Assembly (NCBI RefSeq): GCF_014705615.1
Contig: NZ_JACXJA010000026.1
Span: 1 to 64,000 of the forward strand
Length of the DNA: 64,000 nt
Reading direction: 5' to 3'
DNA from: Paenibacillus oceani
Lineage (GTDB): Bacteria; Bacillota; Bacilli; Paenibacillales; NBRC-103111
Position 1 is the stretch's first letter. Each line of letters begins with the position of its first letter. A model generated the notes under the pieces. The model ran no database searches. It was not told the origin of the DNA and was given only the letters and a program-made list of their open reading frames with translations. The translations under genes were made by a program, and so were the position numbers. Below, one piece after another: positions 1-9,593 of this stretch.

Positions 1-1
1 T

Positions 2-526
2 ACGGTCTACGTGCTGCAGGCCGCGATCACACCGGACGAAGCACGGTTTCAGGAAGCGCGAAGACGGGCGTCCCGCTTCGTGCTGGCCACCACCTTGCCA
101 TCCGAGTGGCGCGGCGAAACGATGGATGGGACGGCGCTTCTCGGTTTGTATAAAGGGCAGATTCACATCGAAATGAATTTCTCCTTTTTGAAGGATCCTG
201 TATACACCGACGAAATTTACCTGAAGAAGCCGGAGCGCGTGAAGGTGCTGGAGTACTTGTTTTTGCTCGCGCTCACGGTTTACCGGGTGTTCCAGCGACG
301 CATCAGGCTGCACATCACCGAGCAAAACCCGATGCACGGGTCGGGAGGCCGGATTCTGCGCAAGCCGACAGCCGCTGCCATCTTCCAAATCTTCAAGTAC
401 CGGAAGGTCGTCGTGTTTCGCCTGCCAGACGGGACCCGAACCCGACAATTCGCCCGCCCCTTGAGCAAAGAGGAGAAACGCGTGTTGACCAGTCTCGGTT
501 TGGATGAATCGGTTTACCTCGGCTAA
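2..526 (+). CDS. IS1634-family transposase, C-terminal part (cut by window edge)
   Basis: The reading frame is open from the left edge to a TAA, so only the last ~175 residues are visible. Diagnostic segments are GQIHIEMNFSFLKDPVYTDE and the following LKKPERVKVLEYLF..VYRVFQRRIR, which match the C-terminal half of the catalytic domain of IS4-superfamily/IS1634 transposases; the glutamate of the DDE triad lies in the IEMNFSFLK stretch. It is presumed to catalyse cut-and-paste transposition. Whether the complete gene is intact cannot be judged because the 5' part lies outside the window. Confidence 0.85.
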   Translation, partial: TVYVLQAAITPDEARFQEARRRASRFVLATTLPSEWRGETMDGTALLGLYKGQIHIEMNFSFLKDPVYTDEIYLKKPERVKVLEYLFLLALTVYRVFQRRIRLHITEQNPMHGSGGRILRKPTAAAIFQIFKYRKVVVFRLPDGTRTRQFARPLSKEEKRVLTSLGLDESVYLG

Positions 527-888
527 TCGAATCGACTTGCTCCAGCGGTGGTTTGCTCCTTGAACCATCGCTACACCCGTTTAACGGCTGGTTGACCCCT
601 AATAATTCCATTCGCTACCACGTGCTAGGGGTGCGGAATGTGAGGGGGTATTTATTGGCTTTCTCATTATTACATACCCGGAATATTGGTTATACGTTTG
701 AATTTACAGAACTTGAGTATCACGATAATATTCTTGTTTCCTTTATTAGCGCTTTAAAATAATAGTGGAACAAAATGGAAGGATTGGAATCATTACTATC
801 GAATATACATGAAGAAAAGGTACAGTCTTTTTCTCTTTCAGTATTGTCAGTAAATGTTCGCACACTTAGAACGAGGTGATGTTTTCGG
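527..888. other. Intergenic: probable IS1634 right end, then no recognisable gene
   Basis: The stretch just after the transposase stop carries GTGCGGAATGTGAGGGG near 631-647, which resembles terminal sequences of IS1634-type elements; the left end is outside the window, so the inverted repeat cannot be checked. From about 650 to 870 the DNA is AT-rich with no coding signal I can support. A GAGGTGA ribosome binding site near 870-876 serves the next gene. Confidence 0.35.
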
Positions 889-2587
889 ATGTTTATGGAT
901 CTGGATGTACATCCACATTCCAACCGGATGGCGATTCTGCAGCTTCTACCAGACGGCAGTAAAAATATGGTAATATACGATATTTCTGCGAAAAGCACTA
1001 TCGGCGATGTAGATTCGTATTTTATTCCACAAGGTCCGCGGTTTTCTCCTGACGGTCGTCGGATTTCGTTTTTTTGGAGACGGAAATATTTACATTCATG
1101 ATATAGAAACGCGATCGACAACTAACATCATCGAGAACACTTCAAATCAACATGCCTCGTTTTGTGAGTGGTCGCCCGACGGGAGATCTCTTGTTTACAA
1201 TGCGTATCCAGCGAATGATATCGATAAAAAAATACCTCCGAATATTTACTACATCGATCTTTTGAGAAATACAAGGCACCATGTAACCGATAATGATGTG
1301 CTCGATCGATTTCCACAATGGTCGCACAACGGTAGATTTGTCGCATTCAACAGGCAATATCTCGATTCTCCAAACCCGCCAAAACAAATAATCATTGCAG
1401 ATCTTCAGGCCGGGACCGAGTTTGTCGTTCCAAAGGATCAGGGCTGCAGTCACGAAGCAGGGCGCTTTTGTTGGTCGGACGATTCCAGTTCGATTTTGAT
1501 AAAAGAAGTACAAGCTGGTGGATCCATCGTTCTGAAGGTGCTGCGAGTTGAAGATATGAACCTGACGTGGTTGATCACATCTCCGGATATAATCGGCGGG
1601 GCATTTAGACCGGGGATGAATCAAGTGCTGTGCATGTCCAGACAGGAAATCGCTGTTTACTCCTTAAATGAAATGGCGGTGATCAATAGGGTACGCTTGA
1701 TCGGGTGTTCTCCAACTATGCAAACCCTGCGGGGGCCGGCATGGTATGTGGAGAGGGAGCGCTTGTTTTTCATCGCAAATAGGGGGAATCAAGTGCACCA
1801 ATGGGATTATGACGAGGACAGTCACTGTATCTTTCAAGCTCAAGAATTGCCAAGACTCGACTATCGGCGCGAAAAATACACGGTAATATCCCGAGACGGA
1901 AAAAAGGTACCAGTGCTTCGATTAATTCCCGAGAAGCCGAATCACCTTGCCGTAGAATTCATTTTTGGTGGACCCGCTGCACCGATTGATAGCGAAAACC
2001 CGATAATCAGGCAATTATTACATAGGGGGTACGAAATCATTTGTCCAGTGTATCGAGGGCAAATTGGAGCCGGTAAAGAACATCAGGAAGCCAATATAGG
2101 AGAAATGGGACGGGCGGATGTATGGGATGTGGTGGAGTGCGGATTGGATTGGAAACGAAGAACAGGGGATGCTCGTCCGATTGCTTTGATCGGTTTCAGC
2201 TATGGTGGATTGTTAACTCAATTGGCTCTAGCGGACAATTCAACGTTATGGGTTGCCGGAGTCACGTTATGGGGGGGCACAGGTCTGGATCATCTCGGCT
2301 TCTACAAGTCACGAGCGTATCCCTCTGATCCTGAACAGATGGAAGCCGAAAGAAAAAGGAGATCTCCACTTATACAAAGCGAGCAAATCCGAACCCCTTT
2401 ATTTATGCTTCATGGAGGTCGGGATACCACTTCCACTAACGAGGAGGTTCGAAAGATCCAAAACTCGCTTCAGTCCAACGACATTCCCTGTGAACTTACG
2501 ATCTTTCAGGACGATACCCATGGTTTGACGCGTCACCGACAGGAAATGTTTGCGAAGCTTTTTGAGTTTTTGCAAAAGTTTGAATGA
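889..2587 (+). pseudogene. S9-family (prolyl oligopeptidase-type) peptidase, frameshifted copy
   Basis: The first 71 codons (889-1101) and a second frame ending at 2587 together encode a protein colinear with the intact 564-residue paralogue at 57240-58934. The break is in a T run: seven T at 1069-1075 against six T in the intact copy, a +1 insertion that ends translation early. The rest is well preserved: an N-terminal beta-propeller-like region, then an alpha/beta hydrolase with nucleophile motif GFSYGG, acid region HGGRDTTS and DDTHG histidine. The family hydrolyses short peptides or acyl-peptides. The low divergence suggests a recent break, or a homopolymer sequencing error. About 16 bases upstream (GAGGTGATGTTTTCGG) are also shared with the paralogue. 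Confidence 0.88.
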
Positions 2588-2626
2588 GCAATCGTATACT
2601 AACGAGAGTTTAATAAACAAACCGTC

Positions 2627-2647
2627 AACCCTCCTACTTGGAGGGTT
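2627..2647 (+). terminator. Hairpin after S9 peptidase pseudogene
   Basis: Perfect 8-bp stem AACCCTCC / GGAGGGTT with a 5-base loop, 40 bases after the stop codon. It is followed by only a weak T-rich stretch, so termination is probable rather than certain. Confidence 0.6.
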
Positions 2648-2678
2648 ATTCCATTTATATCCATTCATTTGCACCTGA

Positions 2679-2876
2679 TGTCAGCTACACTGGTACTACC
2701 CCAAAGAGTTTAGCATAAATGGTTTCATTGATTTATTGAGAAATTTTTTCGAAAGTGATTTCAGGATATATAAAGTAGAAAGTGAACCAAACTTTTATGC
2801 TGAAATATATTGGGATGATTTGATTTTTGTTTGCAACAATAAACAGTTCCTACTTCATTTTGGGAATTATGAATAA
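2679..2876 (+). pseudogene. Fragment of an unrecognised protein (C-terminal ~65 residues)
   Basis: An open frame without a start codon reads YYPKEFSINGFIDLLRNFFE (a 20-residue excerpt) and continues through a segment containing EIYWDDLIFVCNN to GNYE and a stop. The composition (aromatic, acidic, predicted alpha/beta) looks like real protein, similar in style to small contact-dependent immunity proteins, but I cannot name a family. No start codon or ribosome binding site precedes it, so it is probably the tail of a deleted gene. Confidence 0.35.
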
Positions 2877-2912
2877 GCTATCGGGACACGATAGTGGAAC
2901 AGGATCTCATGT

Positions 2913-3092
2913 ATGGAGGATCTCGCAAGTATCTTTAAAAAGGTTAGGGAAGAACGGGATCTAAACCGAGTCAAAAGGCGGTACATGAAGCTAACGAAGT
3001 CAGAGCTTGTGGAATTGTTAATTCAATCAGAGCAATACATGGCGCAAAACAATAAACTCTTGTTGAAAGTAGAATTCGAAAAGTACCAGTAA
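2913..3092 (+). CDS. Small hypothetical protein, 59 residues
   Basis: ATG at 2913 opens a 59-codon frame with a charged, helix-favouring sequence: MEDLASIFKKVREERDLNRV at the start, then KSELVELLIQSEQYMAQNNK. The C-terminal part looks like a short coiled coil. A weak AGGA lies about 10 bases upstream. I do not recognise the family. It lies between gene remnants, so it could itself be a leftover N-terminus. Codon use is plausible for a real gene, but there is no independent support. Confidence 0.4.
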   Translation: MEDLASIFKKVREERDLNRVKRRYMKLTKSELVELLIQSEQYMAQNNKLLLKVEFEKYQ

Positions 3093-3107
3093 ACAGCATG
3101 ATAATCA

Positions 3108-3629
3108 AAAAGGACCGCAATTCGGCGGTCTCGCTTTCGACGTTTGCGATGATCTCTGCAGCAGCTTGCTTCACTACATGGCTTGGAAAGAAGATGTCTT
3201 TTTCTCCCGATATCACAAGTGCAAGTGCATAGTACTGGTTCAATTCGGCTTTTCCGGTGAGCTTTGGCATTTCTTATTCCAGTTTGACATTCATGAAGAT
3301 ATCTCCTATGAGCCGTTTGTCCCTTTCGCTTATGCTGAAGTTTGACATTGTAGCTGCGTTTCGGACGAGGTCGTCTTGTAAAGGATCATAGGCAGAAGTA
3401 TTTTGCGAATCATGGCGAATTTTGAACCTAACTTTAACCCAGCAGGTGTGGTCAGAACTGAACAAGCAATCTTTTCCGGGTAATAAGCGGCAAGCCTTAA
3501 TATAATACCCCTGTCATAAGACGGCCCGATAAAGGAGCATTTATCGATTGGATAGTGATCTAATTGAAGGCTTTCCAAATAATCTTCGTAACGCTTTTGA
3601 ATAATAGCTTTGCCAAATCGAAGTAGCAA
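3108..3629 (-). pseudogene. Alpha/beta hydrolase, degraded remnant
   Basis: Reading the minus strand from 3629, successive frames encode pieces of one alpha/beta hydrolase. First comes a segment with SFIGPSYDRGIILRLAAYYP (the nucleophile elbow and following helix) and LTTPAGLKLGS. Then, in another frame, comes RDKRLIGDIFMN. After a further shift comes LVISGEKDIFFPSHVVKQAA, the typical acid-residue strand. At least two frameshifts separate the pieces, the N-terminus is missing and the elbow (G-P-S-Y-D) departs from G-x-S-x-G. It lies just downstream of the P450 gene on the same strand and may once have been co-transcribed with it. Confidence 0.75.
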
Positions 3630-3679
3630 GTGGAAGAATCACGAAAGCTGCCTTATATAAACCTCATTTGCAAGCCGAT

Positions 3680-5080
3680 TCAAAAATCGACCAGCTCATT
3701 GATTGTTCCGCGAACAGGCTCGCGAACGAACGCCCGATCCTGCTTAACTATTCGCGCAGGCATGCCGTGTACGGGCCGCATCATCAAATTTGGGGATATT
3801 TTCGCATTACGGGTGATGCCAATCCGGTATCGTCGAAGAAGAATGGACAAAACGATTTTTAGCTCAACCATGGCAAAATACCAGCCGACACACATATGAG
3901 GCCCCGTGCTGAACGGCAAATATTCGAACGGGGAGGGCTTGAAATCGAGCCACCGTTCGGGCTTGAACCGATTCGGCTCGCTGTAAAGCTCAGGGATTCG
4001 ATGCGTGATGAATTGGCTGAAAAACACATTTGTACTGGCTGGAATCGTAATTCCATTTAATTCACAAGGAACAGCGGTTACCCTGGTTCCTATGCTCGCG
4101 GGCGGCAGTAGCCGCAAGCTCTCTTTAATGACACCTTCAAGCAGTGGCAGCTTGTTGATTTTGTCCATCGACACCGTGCCTTGTTGAACCGCCCCGTCCA
4201 GCTCTTCTATAAGATTGGAGAGCACATTCGGATGCTGATTAAGCAGGAAAATAGTCCAGGTCAACGCATTGGCTGTCGTTTCATGTCCGGCGACAAACAG
4301 GGTAAACGTGTGACCGACCAGTTCCTCGTCGCTTAGCTTGGCGCCGTCTTCATCGTGGGCTTTGACAAGTGAAGCGAGTACATCGGCGGCGTGGGGCTCG
4401 GTTCGCTTTTGATCAATCATGGAACGGATATAATCATTTAATTGACCTGCTATACGCAACGCTCGGTGATACGGTGTATACGGAATATCGACAGGGGTCA
4501 GCGTGACCCATAACAAGGATTTGGTCAATTGTGAGATAAGCTCGCCAATTTGATCCAGATCCTTATCTTTATACGTGCCCATCAATGTTTTAACCGCTAT
4601 GCGCTGAGTTATTTTTTTCATTTCCGCGTTCACGTCAATCTCTTGTTTGTGCTGCCATTCATCGCATAGCTGCTCGGTCAAGAGAATCATGTCTTTGCTG
4701 TACTGCACGATCTGTTCATGGTGAAAAGAAGGCTGTATAAGGCGCCGGTGCTGCTTATGCTTTTCTCCGGCCATTAAGATCAGGTTGTTATAAAACATTT
4801 GTCCCATAACCGTATCTTTAGGTATTTTGACAAGGGCCGTACTCATTTCAAAATAATCGGGATTTGCAACAACCTGGCGATTGAGCTCGGGTCCGAACGC
4901 AAAAATCGTTTTCGGCTTATCCGTTGTTCCAAGCGAAACAAGATCACCGTATTGTTCGTACAGCTGCCGCTGAAACCTGAAAGGGCTGCGAAAAAAATGA
5001 AGCATGTTCATCCTCCATCCCAGCGCAGGTCGCGGGCCTTGCAATTCAGCTAACGGGGATGCTCCTTTATTGTTGTTCAT
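3680..5080 (-). CDS. Cytochrome P450
   Basis: A 466-residue haem monooxygenase, expected to be a soluble bacterial P450 needing a separate reductase. Visible hallmarks are the oxygen-binding I-helix AGHETTANALTW (near residue 270), the K-helix ESLR (E-x-x-R) and the haem-binding FSTGPHMCVG with the thiolate Cys near residue 397. The start is placed at the ATG at 5080 because GGAGGGG lies 6 bases upstream; the ATG 15 bases further up overlaps that binding site. The substrate is unknown; CYP102/fatty-acid or secondary-metabolite types are possible. It is divergent from a TetR gene with 151 bp between them, so TetR control is likely. The tail after PVHGMPARI is about 20 residues longer than usual. 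Confidence 0.92.
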   Translation of the reverse strand: MNNNKGASPLAELQGPRPALGWRMNMLHFFRSPFRFQRQLYEQYGDLVSLGTTDKPKTIFAFGPELNRQVVANPDYFEMSTALVKIPKDTVMGQMFYNNLILMAGEKHKQHRRLIQPSFHHEQIVQYSKDMILLTEQLCDEWQHKQEIDVNAEMKKITQRIAVKTLMGTYKDKDLDQIGELISQLTKSLLWVTLTPVDIPYTPYHRALRIAGQLNDYIRSMIDQKRTEPHAADVLASLVKAHDEDGAKLSDEELVGHTFTLFVAGHETTANALTWTIFLLNQHPNVLSNLIEELDGAVQQGTVSMDKINKLPLLEGVIKESLRLLPPASIGTRVTAVPCELNGITIPASTNVFFSQFITHRIPELYSEPNRFKPERWLDFKPSPFEYLPFSTGPHMCVGWYFAMVELKIVLSILLRRYRIGITRNAKISPNLMMRPVHGMPARIVKQDRAFVREPVRGTINELVDF

Positions 5081-5184
5081 TTTGGTCCCCTCCACATTAT
5101 TTATGTTTTAAAATAATATATTTCATATCATTCATAATATATGGTTTTTGCGGCAAATTCAATGTTTTTTTTGTAATTGATGAA

Positions 5185-5213
5185 TTGATATGTTACAAAT
5201 CATTTTATATAAT
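5185..5213 (+). promoter_or_regulatory. Promoter of the TetR gene (TTGATA-N17-TATAAT)
   Basis: TTGATA at 5185-5190 and TATAAT at 5208-5213 with a 17-base spacer form a near-consensus sigma-A promoter, 18 bases before the GAGGTG-ATG of the TetR gene. The whole 5081-5231 gap is AT-rich and must also hold the divergent P450 promoter. Confidence 0.7.
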
Positions 5214-5231
5214 GTGGTTTGAGGTGACAAA

Positions 5232-5813
5232 ATGAACGGATACCAACAACGAACGGAAAAGAAAAAAGCGCAAATTATGAAAGTAACCTTCGAACTGCTC
5301 TGCAAATACGGCATCGACAAAATAAGCATCGCTGAAATATCGAAACTGGCTAACGTATCGCCTGTGACCATTTACAATTATTTCGGTAGCAAGGACGAGT
5401 TGGTCAGACAAACGTTTGCCGATTTCATGGACAAGACGTTGGATAAGTACGAGCAACTATTGGAACAGCCGATTCCGTTTCAGACGAAAATGGAACAAAT
5501 ATTGCGTGATCACGACGATATCGTGGATCATATGAATGTAAGCTCTATGGTTCAGGCCAATATTAACGATCCGGTTATTCGGGAGTATATGGAGGATTTT
5601 TATACGACCCGGACGCTGCCTTTTTTCGAAAAGCTGATCGATTTAGGCAAACGGGAAGGCTGTATCGAGCTGAGCTTATCCATGGAGGCGATTTTGTTTT
5701 ATATACAAATGTATAAGGAAGCTTTGGCGCGACCTGCTTTTCTGGCGCAAGCAAGCCCTTCGATGCTGAAAGATTTGGATCGGTTAATGTATTATGGCTT
5801 GATGGGGAAGTAG
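5232..5813 (+). CDS. TetR/AcrR-family transcriptional regulator
   Basis: A 193-residue regulator. The N-terminal helix-turn-helix spans about residues 10-55, with ISIAEISKLANVSPVTIYNY as the recognition segment followed by FGSKDELV, the typical TetR signature. The remainder is the helical ligand-binding and dimerisation domain. A GAGGTG site lies 5 bases before the ATG, and a strong promoter lies just upstream. It is divergent from the P450 gene, which is its most likely target together with its own promoter. The ligand is unknown. Confidence 0.92.
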   Translation: MNGYQQRTEKKKAQIMKVTFELLCKYGIDKISIAEISKLANVSPVTIYNYFGSKDELVRQTFADFMDKTLDKYEQLLEQPIPFQTKMEQILRDHDDIVDHMNVSSMVQANINDPVIREYMEDFYTTRTLPFFEKLIDLGKREGCIELSLSMEAILFYIQMYKEALARPAFLAQASPSMLKDLDRLMYYGLMGK

Positions 5814-5884
5814 CCATGTTTCGGTGAGGGAATTCCGTGAGGGAGATCTTTCCTCTTGATTGGTGTGGAACATAGCTCCCATAT

Positions 5885-6105
5885 TTATAACGGGGAATCC
5901 ATTCCGGTGGATCGGCGATACCGTATACGCGGTAATCATTAACGAACACGGTTCCCTAGAAATTACGTTACCAAGTGGGTCGAGGACACGACGATAGCTA
6001 AGATTATCCACCTTGTCGAGGAAGCACTGGAGAAAAAAGCGCCTAGGAAGCTTACGCCGATCGCTTCGCCCGGATCTACACGCCGATTGTCGTTCCGCTA
6101 TAGGA
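5885..6105 (+). pseudogene. P-type (heavy-metal) ATPase fragment, heavily degraded
   Basis: Pieces in different frames match the actuator/transmembrane region of P1B metal-transporting ATPases in order: YNGESIPV (cf. TGES/A-x-P), GDTVYAVIINEHGSLEI, then KWVEDTTIAKIIHLVEEALE, then EAYADRFARIYTPIVVPL. Each switch needs a frameshift, and both ends of the gene are missing. The surviving fragment is only about 70 residues of a protein normally over 600 residues long. It is non-functional debris of a metal-efflux pump. Confidence 0.7.
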
Positions 6106-6186
6106 TAACGATAGTTAAATAAAGATAACACGACGGCAGCCGGCCAGAAATGACCGGCTGCCTTTGCTCAACTAACGGGCAGAAAA
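6105..6186 (+). repeat. Intergenic triple-hairpin element, copy A
   Basis: Contains AACGATAG, the central hairpin GGCAGCCGG (6135-6143) / CCGGCTGCC (6154-6162), and the right motif CAACTAACGGGCAG. Same layout and orientation as the other copies. Confidence 0.85.
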
Positions 6187-6270
6187 GTTTATTGATAACG
6201 ATATATTCCCAAGAAAAATTTAGATTTCTATTGTAAGGTTGATGGTGAATTTAGGAAGGCGGGGAACCGT

Positions 6271-6723
6271 TTGATAGCCTTAAAAGAGATCGACCATCGG
6301 AATTGGCAAGAATGTATAAAATTAAAGGTTAAAAAAGAACAAGAGCATTTTGTACCTTCAAATCTTTATTCTCTTGTACAAGCCAAGTACCAAAATACTG
6401 AATATTATTCGTTTGTACCGTTTGCGAGTTATTTGGATGAGACTATGGTTGGATTTATAATGTGGGATGATGTTCCAAATAACGGGGTTTATGTAATACC
6501 ACGATTGATGATCGATGAGCAATATCAAGGAAAAGGGATCGCAAAACGTGTGCTTCAAACAGCCATTGACATTATCAAACAAAAAAAAGATTGTAAGGGA
6601 ATACAGGTTAGCTATGAACCGGATAATGTTGCTGCACAAAGGCTATACGCAAGTTTAGGGTTTAAGCGAAACGAACTAAAATCAAAGACCGATGGGCCTG
6701 TCGTCGAACTTAAGATAAAATAA
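6271..6723 (+). CDS. GNAT N-acetyltransferase (polyamine-acetyltransferase-like)
   Basis: A 150-residue acetyl-CoA-dependent acetyltransferase. The acetyl-CoA pyrophosphate-binding motif is QYQGKGIAKRVLQ (about residues 90-102), followed by the usual beta-bulge and NVAAQRLYASLGF. Overall layout resembles Bacillus BltD/SpeG-like spermine-spermidine acetyltransferases, but the substrate is not proven. It uses a TTG start at 6271 with GGAAGGCGGGG upstream. It is a single-gene unit flanked on both sides by copies of the triple-hairpin element. Confidence 0.85.
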   Translation: MIALKEIDHRNWQECIKLKVKKEQEHFVPSNLYSLVQAKYQNTEYYSFVPFASYLDETMVGFIMWDDVPNNGVYVIPRLMIDEQYQGKGIAKRVLQTAIDIIKQKKDCKGIQVSYEPDNVAAQRLYASLGFKRNELKSKTDGPVVELKIK

Positions 6724-6773
6724 ATTCTTGATCGGGTACATAGAACATTAATTCACACCATGATAAGGCCGTG

Positions 6774-6815
6774 TGCTAAACGGCAGCTTGTTACGCTAAC
6801 GGGCAGTAATGTGGA
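6774..6815 (+). repeat. Intergenic triple-hairpin element, copy B (degenerate, right half)
   Basis: CTAAACGGCAGCTTGTTACG followed by CTAACGGGCAGTAATG. The central arms have largely lost pairing; only the right motif is well kept. The remaining DNA from 6816 to 7000 shows no gene. Confidence 0.5.
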
Positions 6816-7000
6816 GTAAATTTCCCTTTACAACAGAACGTACATTCGCTATATTTTAGTTGGGTATATTTCCCAGATTAATGAAAGGCCATCTGCTAAG
6901 GATGCTTAAAAAAACTTTCCGTTAAAGACAGCGCTGTGAACACTGACACTTGAGGCTGCTACTGGAATAAAAAATACTTGAATGAAAGGTACTGATTAGA

Positions 7001-7975
7001 TTGACACTTCAAAACGAAATTATGTGGGACTTGGTAGAATCGCATACTGGGCTATCCAGAAAGTCGGAAGAAGGTTTAGTATTATATGCGGGTCAGACAG
7101 ATAATCAAAAAATGCTTTCAGAGGTTAGCTATGTAGTTCCAATAAAGATGGAGGCAGTTGTAAAGACGGACTCAACAAACATTCGGTTGTATTTCGCTCA
7201 AAAAGGACGACTGATCTTTAATTGGGATAGTAATCAAGATGAGGTGCGACTTCATAGTCCTATTAAGGGGTATACAGCGGTTAATTTTGAAAGGTTATCT
7301 GTTAATGAATGGGCGAAAATCACTTGGATTGTGAATCCGGATCATATGATTGTTCGAGCAAACGATAAGGAAGTTTGTAAGGTGACAGGGGCTTTCAGAG
7401 ATTTAACAGGCAGAGTAGGAATCGGACCTGCATGGGGATCCCAATTGGTTGTTAAGTCATTCAGAGTTAACGGTGAGTATCGCAAAGCAAGGAAGCTGCC
7501 ACAGAAAGTCGCAAGTTATGATGAACAAATAATAACCGAATTTATAACTTTAAGAAATCAAACTTTGAGCTTGATGGATCGTATCCCGGAAAATATCTCA
7601 GATATTATACCAGAAGGATTCGATTCGAATATTCATTATCACTTCGGTTTTATCTTAGTCGCATGGGATCATGGTATTTTTCCAAAACTTAAACAAAATT
7701 ATCGCGTTCCCATTAAGTATCACCGGATGTTTCCAATTAGACTAAAACCTAAGGATTGGAAAGAAGCCCCCCCAGGTATGCTCGAGATTAGAAAACATTT
7801 GGAAAAACAAAGGGATGAAATTGCAACTATTTCTTCTGGGCAGTTAGATGTCCTAATTAAACATAAACAGACCTTACGAAGACTTTTAAAATATTTTATG
7901 CCCTTAGAACGTAGCCATTGTTTAATGATTAATGACATTATGAATTCGATATCCAATGGAGTTGACAAGGGCTGA
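7001..7975 (+). CDS. Two-domain protein: laminin-G/ConA-like N-terminus plus DinB-family C-terminus
   Basis: A 324-residue protein from a TTG start (GAAAGG upstream). Residues ~1-165 read as a jelly-roll lectin/LamG-like beta-sandwich (IRLYFAQKGRLIFNWDS.., WAKITWIV, GRVGIGPAWGS.., ending VKSFRVNG). Residues ~180-320 resemble the DinB/YfiT four-helix bundle: LRNQTLSLMDRIPENISDII, then a His-containing helix HYHFGFILVAWDHGIF. DinB proteins are metal-dependent, often bacillithiol-linked enzymes. No signal peptide is visible, so it is probably cytosolic. The fusion of these two folds is unusual. The element copy C lies at its 3' side. Confidence 0.6.
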   Translation: MTLQNEIMWDLVESHTGLSRKSEEGLVLYAGQTDNQKMLSEVSYVVPIKMEAVVKTDSTNIRLYFAQKGRLIFNWDSNQDEVRLHSPIKGYTAVNFERLSVNEWAKITWIVNPDHMIVRANDKEVCKVTGAFRDLTGRVGIGPAWGSQLVVKSFRVNGEYRKARKLPQKVASYDEQIITEFITLRNQTLSLMDRIPENISDIIPEGFDSNIHYHFGFILVAWDHGIFPKLKQNYRVPIKYHRMFPIRLKPKDWKEAPPGMLEIRKHLEKQRDEIATISSGQLDVLIKHKQTLRRLLKYFMPLERSHCLMINDIMNSISNGVDKG

Positions 7976-8040
7976 GTATATACTCATCAGATCGTCCTTG
8001 TAGCTGGAGAATAGTATAAAGAGTAAAGTGTTGAGCATTC

Positions 8041-8124
8041 CGCTAACGGGTACGAGAGTACAGTAATACAACATGGTGAGGCTGCCGGTATGGATGGGCA
8101 GCCTCGCTGTGCTAACGGACAGAA
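8041..8124 (+). repeat. Intergenic triple-hairpin element, copy C
   Basis: Left motif CGCTAACGGGTACGAGAG, centre GTGAGGCTGCC / GGCAGCCTCGC, right motif TGCTAACGGACAG. It separates two convergent genes and probably terminates transcription from both sides. Confidence 0.85.
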
Positions 8125-8181
8125 TAATTCAGTCAAACGACTGAAACTGATTAAGTTGTTTGCTTTTTTCACATGTCCTAT

Positions 8182-9584
8182 TTATTCATGTAAATTTTCA
8201 CTTCGAGTATTTCCGGAAGCCGAAAACAGAGCTTCGAACTCAGCAATTTCTTGGGGAGTCATACTCCTAACCGTAATGGACGTTCCGGGAGGGATCGACG
8301 GATCTTCTTTATGTGTTCTTGTAACGGATACTCCAGGAGGGTACTTTTCATAAGATTCTTTTAATTTCGCGATGCTCCCAGGTGAATAATACCCATCCTC
8401 TTTCGTGACCTGGCTTTGATCATCGGGTGTCAGATCTTCAAAAGATACCAGTTCCTTATAACCTTCAAGAGCATATAAGCCCATTACCCCTTTTTCGGTT
8501 ACGAATTTTTGTTCGTCAGGCGTAAGCGCATTGTATTTCAAAAATTGTACGCCTGTATATAGTCCAGAATCTCCCGCACCTTCACTGGTTTGATGGGTCA
8601 CCTTGGGTGTTGTTCTGGCTGCCCAGGCGGCTGTAGATGTACCCATTGCTCCAACAGCAAGGACTGCCGCTGCGGCCAGCATGATTGTATGTTTTTTTAG
8701 TTTTTGCACACTAAGCATGAGTGATAATCTCCTTTTCAATCGTTTTCCGTCGCCGGATAAGGAAGCGCAAAATCGAACAGGAATACCCCTTGAACCGATC
8801 ATCACGTTCAGGATGGTTTCACCGTACCGTTTTCGCTCGACATGAGACATTTCTTTCACCACTTCTTCGTCACAAGACAGCTCGCTCCACGTGTGAATGT
8901 CATTTCGGAGAATGTGAACGAAGGGATTAAACCAATGCAGGCTGCTCGCTGCCAAGGTGATGGCCTTGACCCATAAGTCTTTTCGTTTCAGGTGAATCAA
9001 CTCATGCTGCATCACCATGCTCATGTCGATATTTTCTAAATGTTCTATAGGAAGATAAATGGTCGGTTTCCATAGCCCGACAAGAACAGGACTCCGGATC
9101 GCTGAGCTATACGTAAGACGGATGTTGCTTCGCATGCCGAGAGCTTTCTTCATCAAGGTAAGCTGTTTGGCCGCTTCGTCGTTCACCGGCACGGGCGAGC
9201 GCGTAAACTGCAAATTCTTTATAAACCTCCGGTAACAATAAACCTGCCAGATGGCGAAAGCGATAGCCCCTGTTCCCCAAATACTCAGAAAGACAAGGGC
9301 TGCATCAACAGAAAGATTCAGTTCCGAAATGGACTTTTGTTGTATACTCGAAGGCTGACCGGAAATATGGACGGTTGACGTTTGGTATGGATTGAAGAGC
9401 GGCAAAAGCCATTGCATAACAAAGGCTACGGGCAGAAGATAAAACCCTATTGCATTTTTCCAATTGTATATAGCCACTGAGCAGGGAAGACTCCTGGTGA
9501 AAAGAGCCGTAACAGGAGAATGCAGATAACAACGGTACTTCCCGCAACGGAAAGGGAAACGAGCAGTTCCAGAAGTTTATTCAT
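8182..9584 (-). pseudogene. BlaR1-like M56 sensor metalloprotease, N-terminal frameshift
   Basis: The natural start is the ATG at 9584, 9 bases after the BlaI-family stop, reading MNKLLELLVSLSVAGSTVVI and a first membrane helix. This frame stops at 9447 after AQWLYTIGKMQ. The main body continues in another frame from about 9477 (431 codons): membrane helices, HELIHLKRKDL (HExxH zinc site), a substrate-region helix pair and a hydrophobic segment LAAAAVLAVGAMGTSTAAWA. A GTG at 9477 has no visible binding site. After the last membrane segment comes a ~115-residue acidic tail with repeated LTPD/MTPQE motifs, not a penicillin-binding domain. So this is a BlaR1-like membrane protease with a non-standard sensor, probably inactivated by a 1-base change near 9460. 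Confidence 0.75.
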
Positions 9585-9593
9585 AGACTACAC

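Noticed and set aside
5096-5184. Palindromic TetR operator in the P450-TetR gap
   Set aside because: The AT-rich stretch ATATATTTCATATC..AATATAT has matching ends only; the inner bases do not pair, so no operator could be defined.
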